Positions 33,887-45,296 of a stretch of DNA of 59,071 nucleotides are shown here, one piece after another. Source of the stretch: a virus. The stretch's first letter is position 1; the number at the start of each line of letters is the position of its first letter. The translations under genes were made by a program, and so were the position numbers. Where the stretch lies: positions 1 to 59,071 of IMG/VR virus record IMGVR_UViG_3300021961_000108; one strand, written 5' to 3'. The notes under the pieces are model-generated. The model had not been told where the DNA came from. It saw nothing but the letters and a program-made list of their open reading frames with translations, and searched no databases.

Positions 33887-33900
33887 GGTGTATAACTGTA
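33887..33900 (+). promoter_or_regulatory. GGTGTATAACTGTA, candidate late promoter
   Basis: The fourth copy of the GGTGTAyWA core, 53 bases before the start at 33940, in a gap otherwise empty except for the palindrome upstream. Confidence 0.35.
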
Positions 33901-33939
33901 TTAGTAGATTATGGCTATATTTTCTATTAGGATGCCATT

Positions 33940-34368
33940 ATGCCAGCAGCAGACTATAATTTTACCATTGAAAAGGGTACTAGTTTTTATATATCTTTTG
34001 ATTATAAGGATGATTCTGGTACTTCTATAAATCTTACTAATTGGTGTGCTAGATTACGCTGGTTAGATAGCAATAATACTACAAAAACATATACAACCAA
34101 TACTGTTAATTCAGAATATCAATTTAATATTGATCCTTTAATTGGCCGTATAATTTTGCGTTTTCCAGCAACCACAACGGCTGCTTTTACTTTTTCAACT
34201 GCTAACTACGATTTAGAATTACAAGAGCCAAACGATCTATATGATGGTGGTGGCAAAAAGGTTTTTAGAATATTAAAAGGAACTATAACATTAGTTACAA
34301 GAAATGTTCCCGGAGACGACGCATTTATCTGTAACTATGATCCACAGGACCCATGCAATACATGCTAA
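33940..34368 (+). CDS. BppU-like baseplate/fiber-base protein (paralog B)
   Basis: 142 residues, clearly paralogous to the gene at 14201: (P/S)AA(D/N)YNF(T/S)IE(K/R)GTSF, (Y)KDDSGTSINLTNWCAR, then G(R/K)IILRFP, YDLELQEP and RILKGTITLV. It differs in a C-terminal Cys pair (CNYDPQDPCNTC) that could bind a metal or form a disulfide. As in the first copy, it immediately precedes a fiber gene. Expected role: adaptor at the base of the giant fiber. Confidence 0.6.
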   Translation: MPAADYNFTIEKGTSFYISFDYKDDSGTSINLTNWCARLRWLDSNNTTKTYTTNTVNSEYQFNIDPLIGRIILRFPATTTAAFTFSTANYDLELQEPNDLYDGGGKKVFRILKGTITLVTRNVPGDDAFICNYDPQDPCNTC

Positions 34369-34374
34369 TATCAA

Positions 34375-37300
34375 ATGACTATAATAAATATTTTAGAAGA
34401 CTCTAATAACCCCACAAAATATCTTATAGTTACTAGTCAAGATGGCACTAGTGAAACACTAGTAACAACAAATGTTCTAGTTACTACCAGTTCTAATAAT
34501 AGGGCTGAGCTTATAGAGATTACTAAAATTCCAGGACCAAAAGGAGATAAAGGAGATATTGGTCCGGTTGGTCCAGCGGGACAAAATGGAGTAGTTTTTG
34601 ATATACTACCTATTAATAGTGGTGGTACTAATAACTCATCTTTTATTACGGATAAAGTAATATATTATGATGGGACTAAATTATCTAGTTCAGATCTAGA
34701 TATAAATAGTATTCAAACAAATATTATTAGTAATATTTATTCTGGTACAGGACTATCCAAGGTCCAAAGTGGAGATACTGTTACTCTTAATGCTAATCTT
34801 GGAGATGGATTAACAATTGTTGGCGAAAATCAAATAGGCATAGATACTAATATTGTTATTACAAAAAGTACATTGGATCTATCTGATACAAGTTTTTATC
34901 AAGGTATTTTACCCATAAACTATGGCGGCACCAATAATACTTTTTTTGGATTAAACTCTTTAGTATACTATGATGGAAGTAAATTAGCAACCTATCCCAT
35001 TCCCACCGGACAAATTGTTCATAGTGGTCAAAAAATTAGTGTTGTTGCCGGATCTGGGCTGGTCGGTGGTGGAGATATTACTCTACCAAATGGATCGGTT
35101 GTGATAAAGCTACAAAATTCAGATGATATTATTGTTTTTGATGATCATATAGAATTATCTAATATTATTTCTAGTGGAACTTATACTAAAGTATATGTAA
35201 ATAATAAAGGCAGAGTAATTGGCGGAACTAATCTGACTCTAAGTGATATTATTGCGGCTGTTGGAGGTACTCCATGGACTTCAGCAAATGATGGAGATGG
35301 TTCAGGATTAGATGCTGATTTATTGGATGGACAACAGTCGTCATATTACAGAGACGCTAGTAATATTACTGGAGTATTATCGACCAACCTTTTACCTGAT
35401 ATAGTTACTGCTGGCACAGCTTCTAAGGTACAATTTAATGCAAAGGGACTAATAGTTGATTCTGGAGTTTTACAATATCTAGATATTACAGATGCTTTAG
35501 GATATGTCCCTTTCGATAAAGGTGGTGGACAAATACTAAATGATGTAGAAATATTAGGAAATATTACCGCCGAAAGCGGTTTTTTTACAGATAATAGTAT
35601 AACACTAGGACAACCATATAATACAAATGACATAAGAGGAATACGATTCAGATACAACGATGTTCCTGCAAAATATGCTGTTTTAGCGTACTATCCAGCA
35701 GAAAATATTTTTCGTATATCTTCAGAAAGTCCTGGTACTAGCGGCGTTGTATTAACTCTTGAAAGAGCAGATAGTAAATATGTTGCTGTAACTGGCGAAC
35801 AACAAATTAGTGGTATAAAAACATTTTTAAATAGTATTCAATTATATGCCAGACTAATTGTACGTAATCCCACACCAGAGTTACCTCCATTTGATATAGG
35901 ATCTAACGATAAATTAGTACAATTCTTAAATTCTGATCTTTTAGACGATCAACATGGATGGTACTACAGAAATGCCATTAATTTAACAGGAACTTTGAAT
36001 TCTGATGTTATCATTCCGCATATTCAAAGTCGTGCAACGGTTTCATATTCAAATATTAACTCTCCAGATGATGGTTATTTGGAATACTTCCCAATTTTCC
36101 ATAGACCATCCTCCGGACATCCTATGGTATTAAGATCTAGTTATGTATATCAGACAGGATATAATATCCATATGGATGATGCTAGTTTGTCTATCGGACA
36201 AAATACTTTGGATGATAATATTACAAATTCTTTGGTGATCGGAACATCAAACAGCGGTAGTGCTCTTGCTCAAAATAGTTTAGCAGTTGGGTATGAAAAT
36301 ACTATTTCTGGAACAAATTCTTTAGCATTAAATTATAGAAGCTCTGCGGGTAAAAACAATAGCATAGCACTTGGTAAATACGGAGAAACCTGGGTTGATG
36401 ATCAAATATCAATAGGTGGATTCAAAAATTTCAATGTTGGTCAAGATGGTATCGCTCGTAAAGATTCTCATGGTCAATTATCTTATATACCATTAAAGTA
36501 TCATGGAGAGGCTGCCGGATATGTAAATATTTTAACGTTTACTTTACCAGAAAACAAAACTCTAGAGTATGAAGCAGAGCTGCTGTTCACGAAACAAAAA
36601 AATACTGGCGTAGCATCTTTTCAGATTACACCAGGAATAGTAAAAAATTATGGCTATAGGGATCCGGCCAGGGGTTATGCTGCATATAAAAAAGCTACAA
36701 TGGCAACTCACCATACCATAAAAGAGATATATAATAATTCTCAAGAAAGAACGTATGGATTATCTGTTAACTTAGTAACTGATCATGATGATATTTCAAG
36801 AACAAATAACTTAGAAGTAACAGCAGCTCCTTATCAATATCAAAGTCTTGATATCCAATCTTATGCTAATCCTGTAGTAATTTATCCTAAATCCGATTTT
36901 AGTACAAAGTTAAAAGCCACTAGAGATTCATCTGATCTGGGGTCAACATATAGAAAAAACTTTGTTGTTAAATTAGAACCATACGATAGGTCTCCTTTTA
37001 ATACTGGCGCACCAATAACTCTTGGCAGAAATATTAATCATATAACAGAATGTTTATATTATAGGCCATCAGGATCAAAAAATGGTATTATAAAATTTCC
37101 TAATCATGGATTAAGCAATCAATGTCCGTTTGATTCTTCTATATATATTGGTACAGGTAATATTAAATTATTAGCTAGAACAGATCAAATATTCGATTTT
37201 GGTATGCCCAAAGTTCGTAATACTGGATTATATACAAAGTCATTTTTTAGAGAAAATACTACTGGTAATCTGATTTACAGAACATATATTGATAAAAATA

Positions 37301-40300
37301 TTTATGGAACTATTAGCGGCACAGTATCATTTGACATTTATAAGACAAGTGGAACAACATACGAAGGCAATCTTATTTCTCCAGTCTTACCAACAGGAAC
37401 TACACAATGGAATGATAATTTTCCAGGATCCCATTCCGTTTATGCTACAACTTTATCATTTAATTTTCAAACAACTGGAATAAATTTATCAAATAATAAC
37501 TGGTCTGAATTATATAGTGAAAACAAAGCGCTATCTATTATTAAAAATAATAGTAGTGATTGGAATACATATGGTTTAAGTAATAGTATTAGCGGATATG
37601 TTAATTCCTATCTTGGATTGATAGAGTTTAATTTAAATACTAGTCTCCCTTTATCCGGACCAAATATTTATTTGTATACCAACCCACCATTTCCAGAAGG
37701 AGATGGACAAAATGTATATTTTAATCCGGATTACTATATTGATGATACCAATGCTACCATAAATATTTTACCATATTCTTATATACAATATCTATACGAT
37801 AATTTTTCTTATATAGATCTTAATACTATAGGATTTACTCAAAAACAATTATGTTATATTAATAATAATGATATGATCTTATTATCATATCCAACAACAT
37901 CAAAATATAGAGTAAATTCTAGTGTTACGCCATCCATAGATAATTTATATTTAGAAAAAAATGATACTATATTTATTAATGATACGTTAGATAATATTGC
38001 TAATATTTATATAGATAATAGTGGTCAAAAACATTATACTCTCACAAATTCGTATTCTGCTGGAACAGGATATGTTTATTTAGCAAGTTCAATCTCTGGT
38101 TTGGGTATTTCTTCTAGCAAATCATTCAATAATACAACTGGAACATATACATATAGTAGAAGTTCTAACTCTGATTATAGTACTATTTTACATGCAACTA
38201 CTTATGCTCCATTAACATCAGCCCCGATCATTGGATGTGTTCCTAATGAGCCCCCACACTATAGTCCAACGTGCTTGTATATTGTACCAACAGGACACGA
38301 ATTTATATTTACTCTTAATAGTGGAATTATTCCTAGTGGATCAGACTATGCCGATAATCTTGCATGGACATCATTTAATAGCAACTCTTTGATTGCTACA
38401 TCGTCTGTTATTTTACCACTTGGTCAAGATAGTATTAATTTACCACCTTTATTAATTCCAGAAGCTAGTATATATAGTAGTGGAATTAATGCTGTAAGAT
38501 GTAATGCCTCGATATTTGATTTTCGTTTAGATAATTTAAGATTGTCTAATACATACTACAATATATGGTATAGTGGATATAGTTCAGAAGCTAATACTGG
38601 TACTAATTCTATATATAATAATTTACCTGCTATTTTAGTTAGTGGAGATGTTAATCGATTCTATTTGGCAGTTACTGGAACCGGCGACTGCACTTTTGCT
38701 TATAAGGTATTAACAACTTTAGATAGTAATAATCAAAATTATATATCTAATACTTTTAGATCTCAAATTAATAATACTATCCCTACTATAGATAATATTG
38801 GAAACAAAATTATAAGGTGTTCTGACTGGGGATTATTGTCTAATCCTAATTGGTATGGTTCGGTAGATGTTAGTAATATTTCAGATTTAGATTTTAGTGT
38901 ATCATTACCACTATCATTAAACAATGATTTTATTAAAATTTTATCTACCAATACCTCTTCCACTGGTGTTTCTATTATCGGTTCTGGCACAGGATATCTA
39001 TCACCAGCCGATACTGGATTATGGACATCTTATGGTTTATCAGGGTTAAATAATATTTATGGGGATATTATATTATATCTAAAAGCTAGAGATAATTATA
39101 AGTATACTAATTTTAGTGGAATATTAAGTACTGGAATACCCAGCGATAATACAATCTATAGCAGAGGACTATTAGTTACAGAAATATATCCAGAAATTGT
39201 TTGTAATATATACTCATCAAATGGACAAAATACAGGGGTTTATTCTGTATCATTATCTAATAAGCAGGATTATCATACATTAACAGTTACTTGTCCTAGC
39301 TATCTAGATTATTTTAGAATACTATCATCCAATAAAACTCTAGATATTCATAATAATTTAAATATATCTTTTAATCTATTAGATAACAGTAATAGTGGTA
39401 TTGTATCTGGTATATTTTTACCCAATACTCAAAGAAATAAATATATAGTAAATAAACCATATAGTAAAATGTACAATGTTAGTAATGACACTTTTACTGT
39501 TGCTGTATTAAGTGGATATATGCCATCTGGTCTTCCAAATTCTGGACCAGTTATTCTTAATATTCCAAAAATATATGATCTTTTACATACTAGTCAGATT
39601 CCGTCCTATCATACAGAATCTCGTGGATCTTTTGATTTTAGATCTACCAGTAGTATTCTATCTAATGGATTATATACAATTGAAAGTTTTGATGAATATA
39701 GTATGTATTTATATGATTTTGCTAGAGTATTTGTTACCGGCTCTGACTATGGAACAGGAACTCTACAATACAATAATATTGGTTATAATATTACAGATGA
39801 TAAATTTAGTTTATGGGGTAAAAATTTTGCTGGAGACACTATTCTACATCCTTGGAGAGATGTACCAACATTTATATCCGATATTGCTGGATCGTGCGAA
39901 TCTGGTCGTTTATGTATTAGATTTTCTGGAATACCCAACTATTTTCAACTGAATGATAGTTTTTGGGTTGATGTAATACCTAATATTTATCCTCAATCTA
40001 CTAATTTAGTATATGCTAATGGATATTATGTAACAGGATTAAGTGGAGTCAATGATTCTACAATTTATATAAAGTGTCCTAGTGGAGTTCATTCTGGTAT
40101 AGTTCTTGGTATGAATACTTTTGATGCGTTTAATTATGTTCCGCTTAATTCATATATTACCACTTTTATAAGTGGAGAAGTTATTAGATTGAATAATAAT
40201 AATATTGGAGTACCACCAGTTTTCTACAATAATGTCCATGCTGGAACACTAAATAATCCATACTTATTTAGTTTTAGTAGAGAAACTATTGCTCAAAATA

Positions 40301-43300
40301 CTGAAAGTAATAATTTAAGAGAAGCTTGGAGAAATTTTATATCGGGTAGTTACACAATCTATAAAGATGAGGTTGCTCCAACAGTAGTTAGTATATTAAC
40401 CAGAATTCCACCATTTTATTATGATGCTTCTCATCAATATTATTCTGCTTGGAACACAACTCAAGCAACTAGAGGCGTTAATGTTTGGAGAAATACTGGT
40501 TCGACCGGAATATCAATGATGATTACCGGCACACAAAATATTCAAACAGACAAAAATCCTAATTATGGATATAGATTTGTTAGTACAACACCGTCATTTA
40601 GTTTTGAACCAAGTATAACAGGATACAGCTTATCAGGTAATACCATACATTCTACTCGAAGCGGTAATTTTAGATTTGCTCTTGATGATCTTAATAAGTA
40701 TTTATCTGTTAGCTCTAATAGTGGATTATATAGACCAACAGCTGGTTCTGGAAGATTAAGCTCTACTGTTGTATTTCCAGCAGCTGCTGATTGGACTATT
40801 AATAGCAGTAAAAGTGAAACCGTAAATATAATAGCTACAGATATAGATAATTTTAAATTATTAGGCGTTGATCTTATTAATCATAATAATATACAAACCT
40901 CATTAATTAGTTCTGGTAATTATAATTATATTGCTAGTGGATTAGCTCAAAATAGTGGTATTACTTTACGTTTTGGCTTGTGTGGCGGCGCAGGAGTGGC
41001 TGACCATAGACCAGAAATACAAGTATATGGATTAGAATCTAGTTATTCTTATTCTTCTAAGCACATTTATGGCATTCCTACTGGTAATCAAGGACTACTA
41101 AATTATAGTGAACAAATTAGTCCATATTCAAATATATGGTATATAGATCTATATATTAATGAGTTAAATAATATATCTTCTTTTTCATACTTATTTAAAG
41201 ACATATTATCATCAAGAGTTAGTGGAACAATATTAAATATTAGTGGATTGCCACCAAGTCCTTATATTAACAATTTTACAACTACAACATATTCTAATGG
41301 AACTAATCCATGGGTAGTATCATTTGATATTGAAAATGTTAGTAGTGGAACAAGCATAGGAATAAGCGGAGGCAGTGGAAATAATGTACTAATAATTAGT
41401 AGTGGACTAGCTTATAATACTTATTTATCTAAATGGCAAGCTTATGCTCTTGGTTCTACTCCATCAACTAATACAGTGTATAATACTGTTCCATTGGCTA
41501 TAACTGGTGCAATTACAATTCCATATACAGGAAATATTAAAGTAACTGGTACCAATGCCTCATATGCGCCACGCATTACAAATGTAGTAGATACGGTAAA
41601 ATTTAGAAATACTGGACTTGATCCGATTACATTATATTTTAATTACCAAAAAGAAGTTGGAGAGACTACAAATCCAACTATTCAATTAACAAATTATCCA
41701 ACAGGAGCAACAGTAAATTCCGTAAAGATCAACGACCCCGAACTTTCTGCACTAAATCAAGCGACAAATAAAGAATTATGGAGAATTACTATTAGCAACA
41801 TTGGAGTTACTGGCTATACATTAAATGGTATGGTTTCATTATCTCCATATACAGATAATTTTTCTACTAATATAATATCTTACGATCCATTTGTAATAGA
41901 TGCTGTTCTTGTTCCTGATCCCATAACTTTTGCTGGCCGAAATTGGCAAATTAACATATCTACTCTTGGTGGCGGAGGACCTTCTTATTTACCATATATT
42001 CAATTATTTAATGCTCCATCTATGTATGGTACTGGTACTACGGCGTACGATTACAATGTTGGTGGATGGGACATATCATTAACTGGAAACTTAGATACTT
42101 TGAATAGATATAATATGGTGACAGGACTATATAATATCAATTTATATATTCAAGATATTATTAGTTCAGTTCCAACCACAACCACTATGACATATAAATG
42201 TCCAGCAAATATTTTTGATCTTAGAAAATGGTATGCAGTAAAAGATAAATCATATCCTATAAATCTAGAAATACCTAATTGCTGTCGTTCAGAATACAAC
42301 ACTCTCTCAAACAATTTCACTATAAATCCTGATCTGCCAACTTCGGAAACATTATCATATAAAAAATATAATCCATTTACTAATACATATGAATTACGAT
42401 ATACCGGAGATCCTCCTATCGAAAAGTGGAATACAAGATTAGAGATATCTAATATAGGTAGTGAATATAGTTATGATGATCCAAACTCTAATACTTTTAC
42501 TATTGATGTCAAAGGTTTAGATACAGATGTTATTAGTGTTATTGGTTTATTAAAAATGAAAGAATTAGAGGTTATTAGTACTGATTATCCTCCATTAGAA
42601 ATTATTAATGTTAATCCTGAAGAAGATAAAACTAAAGAGTTAATACAAGGAACAGATTGGACACTTAGTTTTAGTGTTGTAGGAGGACTATCTAACCTTA
42701 ACTATCCTCCAACAATACTATTGAGTGGACTTCCGTCAGTATGTAGTGGTTATTTTCCAGATATTGATCCTGATGGTCCTCCATGCTTATCTAGTTATAG
42801 TTTTAATAATACAACCCTAAGATGGTCATTTAATTTTACTGGATCAAGTAATTGTAACACAGGATTATATAATATCAGCATAAAAGCTTTTGATTCTACT
42901 GGAGAAGATACTGCTTTTACAAATATACTATATACTCCATTGGGTATTCCTGGACCAAAAGTACAGTCAGCATTTCAAACTAATTCATTATTTCCTAACT
43001 GTTTGCCATTTTCTGGAGATATTAAGATTATTTCTCCAGAAAGAGGATTACCATGTCCATATACCACAGGTATTAAAGGATGGGAATTGATAGGATCATT
43101 ACCTAATGGATTAGCACTAGTTTCTAATAATATTGTTGGCTTACATCCTAGTTTATATACTGGCACAGGAACTATCTCCATAACCGGTACAGCAACAGCA
43201 TTTCCAGAAAATAATGTTTTCCCTCCATTTATTATAAGAGCAACAGGATTAAACGATAAGACAGCGCAAGCAACGGTAACTATGAATACCGCAGGAGTTA

Positions 43301-45294
43301 CTCCGATTGATGACAATCCATTATCTTTGACTATTTATTTCCCTTATTCTGGATATATTAGTCCAACATACAAACAAAATGTTAATGATACTCCTCATGT
43401 TAAATCAGAAAGTCAGCATGTTTATAAGCCATATCCAAGTACTGGAGCAATGATTTGTAGAAGTACTTTGTCAGAAAATAATTGTCCAACTTACTATACT
43501 GGCACATATACATTAATGACTCCAACTGGTAGCGGAGTCAATATATCTTTTGGCAGATCACCTATTAGTTCTTCAAACGTATTTGCTGTATTTGATAATA
43601 ATTTAACTAATAATAAAAATGGTATATATCAATTATTCGATATTACAAATCAAGAATTTTTTGATAATATTACACAACAATTATATTATGAATATTATGG
43701 TAAGCTATCTACATTATGCAATCCAGCACCAACTTTATTCTCCGGCTTAACTCCAGAATCGGGCTTTATTAAGCTTATGCCATTTGAAGTAACATCTATG
43801 AATGTCCCAGCCAGTCTGGATCTCGGAGGATTACCAAAAGGAACTATAGGATGTAATACATGTCTTCTTGGAAATGGAGAATTACAACAAAATGAGGGAG
43901 CAACACTTAAATTAATTGGTAAAATGAGACCATCAATGGCTTTTAGTATTACAGGTAATTCTTACCCCCTACAAAATTATGATAGTAATAATTCGTGTTC
44001 TGCTGGTGGATTTGGTTTTAGTATTCCCAATCTTACTTTGGTAAGTGGTGTTGAAACACAATTGTTACCAGGTTTTCCTTCTGGAGAACAAGAAGAAATT
44101 TGCTTTACTAATTGTTATGAAACTGGAGTTGCATATATTAGTGGTGTCGTTGTACCAACACCCATTTTAGAAATTACAGATGCTCCAGTTCCTCCCTACA
44201 TTTATAACGGTCAGTCAAATTCATTTGCATTAAGGTGCTCTTTTGGAGATACCACTGTTAAGAGAAATAGAAAAGAAAACTATAGAGAATTAGAAATCAA
44301 ATATTATATTAAACATTTAAATAGCGGATTATATTGGGATAATACAAACTCATTATTCACAGCAACAAAAACATTTATAAGCAAAAATACAACAGCAGAT
44401 CCTGCTAGTCCACAATCAATAGGATATACGGCTCCAATTATCAGCAGTGGTGCAATATATGAATTATTTATGGAAAGAAAAGCTGATGATTTTCCGACTG
44501 TAAATATTAACTCGTATCCATATATTAGTAATTCTATTTATTGGATTCATAGGGCTAATGATGATTCCACCCCAGCTGTATCTAGCACATATCCTGGATT
44601 CATGCCAATAAATTATGGCAGTGGATTAATTATACAAACAGGAGTTCCGTTCTATATTGCTGCACAAATTCTTGGTGGTAGTGGTTCATATCAACCTTCT
44701 ATATCTGGCTATCTAACATTAGCAAATCAGACAGGTGAAGTATTAGATATTAATGGCTTATCACATAATTTAGCAACAAGTATTAGTGGTTCTAATATAA
44801 CAGATGGCTTATGGAATATTCAAATTACTGGAAATATTACTGGACTATTTAATTCGTATCTTGTTGATTATGATCTTAGAATGGGTATTACAGAAAATAT
44901 ATTGGCCCCATTCCCCAAATCAACCACGAACATTATTCCTGTTACACTGGTTAAGCCGTTAGAACTAACTATTACTAGTGCTGGTGGCACAACATTGTCT
45001 GTAAATATTGGTACACAATGGGTGCTTTCGTTTAATATATCTGGAGGAAATAGACCACCAAGATATCATACTAATACTAGCCAGTGGGCTATTGATAATG
45101 AGCCGATTATAGAAATTAATGGAGATATTTGTAACTATACTATACAAAATAAAATATATAATGTCAATAATAATACTTGGTCATTTACATTGAGATCCAC
45201 AGCAATTATAAATAGCAATACTGTGTTAAACCTAGTTTATATTGATAAATTACAATACTCTATATCTGAAACAATAAACGTTCAAGTGGTATAA
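34375..45294 (+). CDS. Giant adhesin / fiber protein, 3,639 aa
   Basis: 10.9 kb, the largest complete gene here. Order of parts: a short base (1-50), six collagen-like G-x-y triplets (GPKGDKGDIGPVGPAGQNG, about 54-72), two copies of a GGTNN-x(8)-YYDG(T/S)KL module (85-205), DLLDGQ/DDQH..YYR motifs like fiber 1, and a YadA-head-like segment (NSLAVGYENTISGTNSLALNY, about 618-672). Then come about 2,900 residues of Ig-like/beta-sandwich modules separated by Y, N, S, G and T-rich linkers, many starting W-x(5)-SF/SG and containing G-x-Y-x-I/L. There is no signal peptide, membrane anchor or S74 chaperone. The start has no clear ribosome site and lies 6 bases after the previous stop, so it is probably coupled. 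Confidence 0.75.
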   Translation: MTIINILEDSNNPTKYLIVTSQDGTSETLVTTNVLVTTSSNNRAELIEITKIPGPKGDKGDIGPVGPAGQNGVVFDILPINSGGTNNSSFITDKVIYYDGTKLSSSDLDINSIQTNIISNIYSGTGLSKVQSGDTVTLNANLGDGLTIVGENQIGIDTNIVITKSTLDLSDTSFYQGILPINYGGTNNTFFGLNSLVYYDGSKLATYPIPTGQIVHSGQKISVVAGSGLVGGGDITLPNGSVVIKLQNSDDIIVFDDHIELSNIISSGTYTKVYVNNKGRVIGGTNLTLSDIIAAVGGTPWTSANDGDGSGLDADLLDGQQSSYYRDASNITGVLSTNLLPDIVTAGTASKVQFNAKGLIVDSGVLQYLDITDALGYVPFDKGGGQILNDVEILGNITAESGFFTDNSITLGQPYNTNDIRGIRFRYNDVPAKYAVLAYYPAENIFRISSESPGTSGVVLTLERADSKYVAVTGEQQISGIKTFLNSIQLYARLIVRNPTPELPPFDIGSNDKLVQFLNSDLLDDQHGWYYRNAINLTGTLNSDVIIPHIQSRATVSYSNINSPDDGYLEYFPIFHRPSSGHPMVLRSSYVYQTGYNIHMDDASLSIGQNTLDDNITNSLVIGTSNSGSALAQNSLAVGYENTISGTNSLALNYRSSAGKNNSIALGKYGETWVDDQISIGGFKNFNVGQDGIARKDSHGQLSYIPLKYHGEAAGYVNILTFTLPENKTLEYEAELLFTKQKNTGVASFQITPGIVKNYGYRDPARGYAAYKKATMATHHTIKEIYNNSQERTYGLSVNLVTDHDDISRTNNLEVTAAPYQYQSLDIQSYANPVVIYPKSDFSTKLKATRDSSDLGSTYRKNFVVKLEPYDRSPFNTGAPITLGRNINHITECLYYRPSGSKNGIIKFPNHGLSNQCPFDSSIYIGTGNIKLLARTDQIFDFGMPKVRNTGLYTKSFFRENTTGNLIYRTYIDKNIYGTISGTVSFDIYKTSGTTYEGNLISPVLPTGTTQWNDNFPGSHSVYATTLSFNFQTTGINLSNNNWSELYSENKALSIIKNNSSDWNTYGLSNSISGYVNSYLGLIEFNLNTSLPLSGPNIYLYTNPPFPEGDGQNVYFNPDYYIDDTNATINILPYSYIQYLYDNFSYIDLNTIGFTQKQLCYINNNDMILLSYPTTSKYRVNSSVTPSIDNLYLEKNDTIFINDTLDNIANIYIDNSGQKHYTLTNSYSAGTGYVYLASSISGLGISSSKSFNNTTGTYTYSRSSNSDYSTILHATTYAPLTSAPIIGCVPNEPPHYSPTCLYIVPTGHEFIFTLNSGIIPSGSDYADNLAWTSFNSNSLIATSSVILPLGQDSINLPPLLIPEASIYSSGINAVRCNASIFDFRLDNLRLSNTYYNIWYSGYSSEANTGTNSIYNNLPAILVSGDVNRFYLAVTGTGDCTFAYKVLTTLDSNNQNYISNTFRSQINNTIPTIDNIGNKIIRCSDWGLLSNPNWYGSVDVSNISDLDFSVSLPLSLNNDFIKILSTNTSSTGVSIIGSGTGYLSPADTGLWTSYGLSGLNNIYGDIILYLKARDNYKYTNFSGILSTGIPSDNTIYSRGLLVTEIYPEIVCNIYSSNGQNTGVYSVSLSNKQDYHTLTVTCPSYLDYFRILSSNKTLDIHNNLNISFNLLDNSNSGIVSGIFLPNTQRNKYIVNKPYSKMYNVSNDTFTVAVLSGYMPSGLPNSGPVILNIPKIYDLLHTSQIPSYHTESRGSFDFRSTSSILSNGLYTIESFDEYSMYLYDFARVFVTGSDYGTGTLQYNNIGYNITDDKFSLWGKNFAGDTILHPWRDVPTFISDIAGSCESGRLCIRFSGIPNYFQLNDSFWVDVIPNIYPQSTNLVYANGYYVTGLSGVNDSTIYIKCPSGVHSGIVLGMNTFDAFNYVPLNSYITTFISGEVIRLNNNNIGVPPVFYNNVHAGTLNNPYLFSFSRETIAQNTESNNLREAWRNFISGSYTIYKDEVAPTVVSILTRIPPFYYDASHQYYSAWNTTQATRGVNVWRNTGSTGISMMITGTQNIQTDKNPNYGYRFVSTTPSFSFEPSITGYSLSGNTIHSTRSGNFRFALDDLNKYLSVSSNSGLYRPTAGSGRLSSTVVFPAAADWTINSSKSETVNIIATDIDNFKLLGVDLINHNNIQTSLISSGNYNYIASGLAQNSGITLRFGLCGGAGVADHRPEIQVYGLESSYSYSSKHIYGIPTGNQGLLNYSEQISPYSNIWYIDLYINELNNISSFSYLFKDILSSRVSGTILNISGLPPSPYINNFTTTTYSNGTNPWVVSFDIENVSSGTSIGISGGSGNNVLIISSGLAYNTYLSKWQAYALGSTPSTNTVYNTVPLAITGAITIPYTGNIKVTGTNASYAPRITNVVDTVKFRNTGLDPITLYFNYQKEVGETTNPTIQLTNYPTGATVNSVKINDPELSALNQATNKELWRITISNIGVTGYTLNGMVSLSPYTDNFSTNIISYDPFVIDAVLVPDPITFAGRNWQINISTLGGGGPSYLPYIQLFNAPSMYGTGTTAYDYNVGGWDISLTGNLDTLNRYNMVTGLYNINLYIQDIISSVPTTTTMTYKCPANIFDLRKWYAVKDKSYPINLEIPNCCRSEYNTLSNNFTINPDLPTSETLSYKKYNPFTNTYELRYTGDPPIEKWNTRLEISNIGSEYSYDDPNSNTFTIDVKGLDTDVISVIGLLKMKELEVISTDYPPLEIINVNPEEDKTKELIQGTDWTLSFSVVGGLSNLNYPPTILLSGLPSVCSGYFPDIDPDGPPCLSSYSFNNTTLRWSFNFTGSSNCNTGLYNISIKAFDSTGEDTAFTNILYTPLGIPGPKVQSAFQTNSLFPNCLPFSGDIKIISPERGLPCPYTTGIKGWELIGSLPNGLALVSNNIVGLHPSLYTGTGTISITGTATAFPENNVFPPFIIRATGLNDKTAQATVTMNTAGVTPIDDNPLSLTIYFPYSGYISPTYKQNVNDTPHVKSESQHVYKPYPSTGAMICRSTLSENNCPTYYTGTYTLMTPTGSGVNISFGRSPISSSNVFAVFDNNLTNNKNGIYQLFDITNQEFFDNITQQLYYEYYGKLSTLCNPAPTLFSGLTPESGFIKLMPFEVTSMNVPASLDLGGLPKGTIGCNTCLLGNGELQQNEGATLKLIGKMRPSMAFSITGNSYPLQNYDSNNSCSAGGFGFSIPNLTLVSGVETQLLPGFPSGEQEEICFTNCYETGVAYISGVVVPTPILEITDAPVPPYIYNGQSNSFALRCSFGDTTVKRNRKENYRELEIKYYIKHLNSGLYWDNTNSLFTATKTFISKNTTADPASPQSIGYTAPIISSGAIYELFMERKADDFPTVNINSYPYISNSIYWIHRANDDSTPAVSSTYPGFMPINYGSGLIIQTGVPFYIAAQILGGSGSYQPSISGYLTLANQTGEVLDINGLSHNLATSISGSNITDGLWNIQITGNITGLFNSYLVDYDLRMGITENILAPFPKSTTNIIPVTLVKPLELTITSAGGTTLSVNIGTQWVLSFNISGGNRPPRYHTNTSQWAIDNEPIIEINGDICNYTIQNKIYNVNNNTWSFTLRSTAIINSNTVLNLVYIDKLQYSISETINVQVV

Positions 45295-45296
45295 TT

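Noticed and set aside
39512-39952. 146-codon rightward frame inside the giant adhesin
   Set aside because: An alternative frame of A+T-rich repetitive DNA; the main frame is continuous through it and no ribosome site is present.
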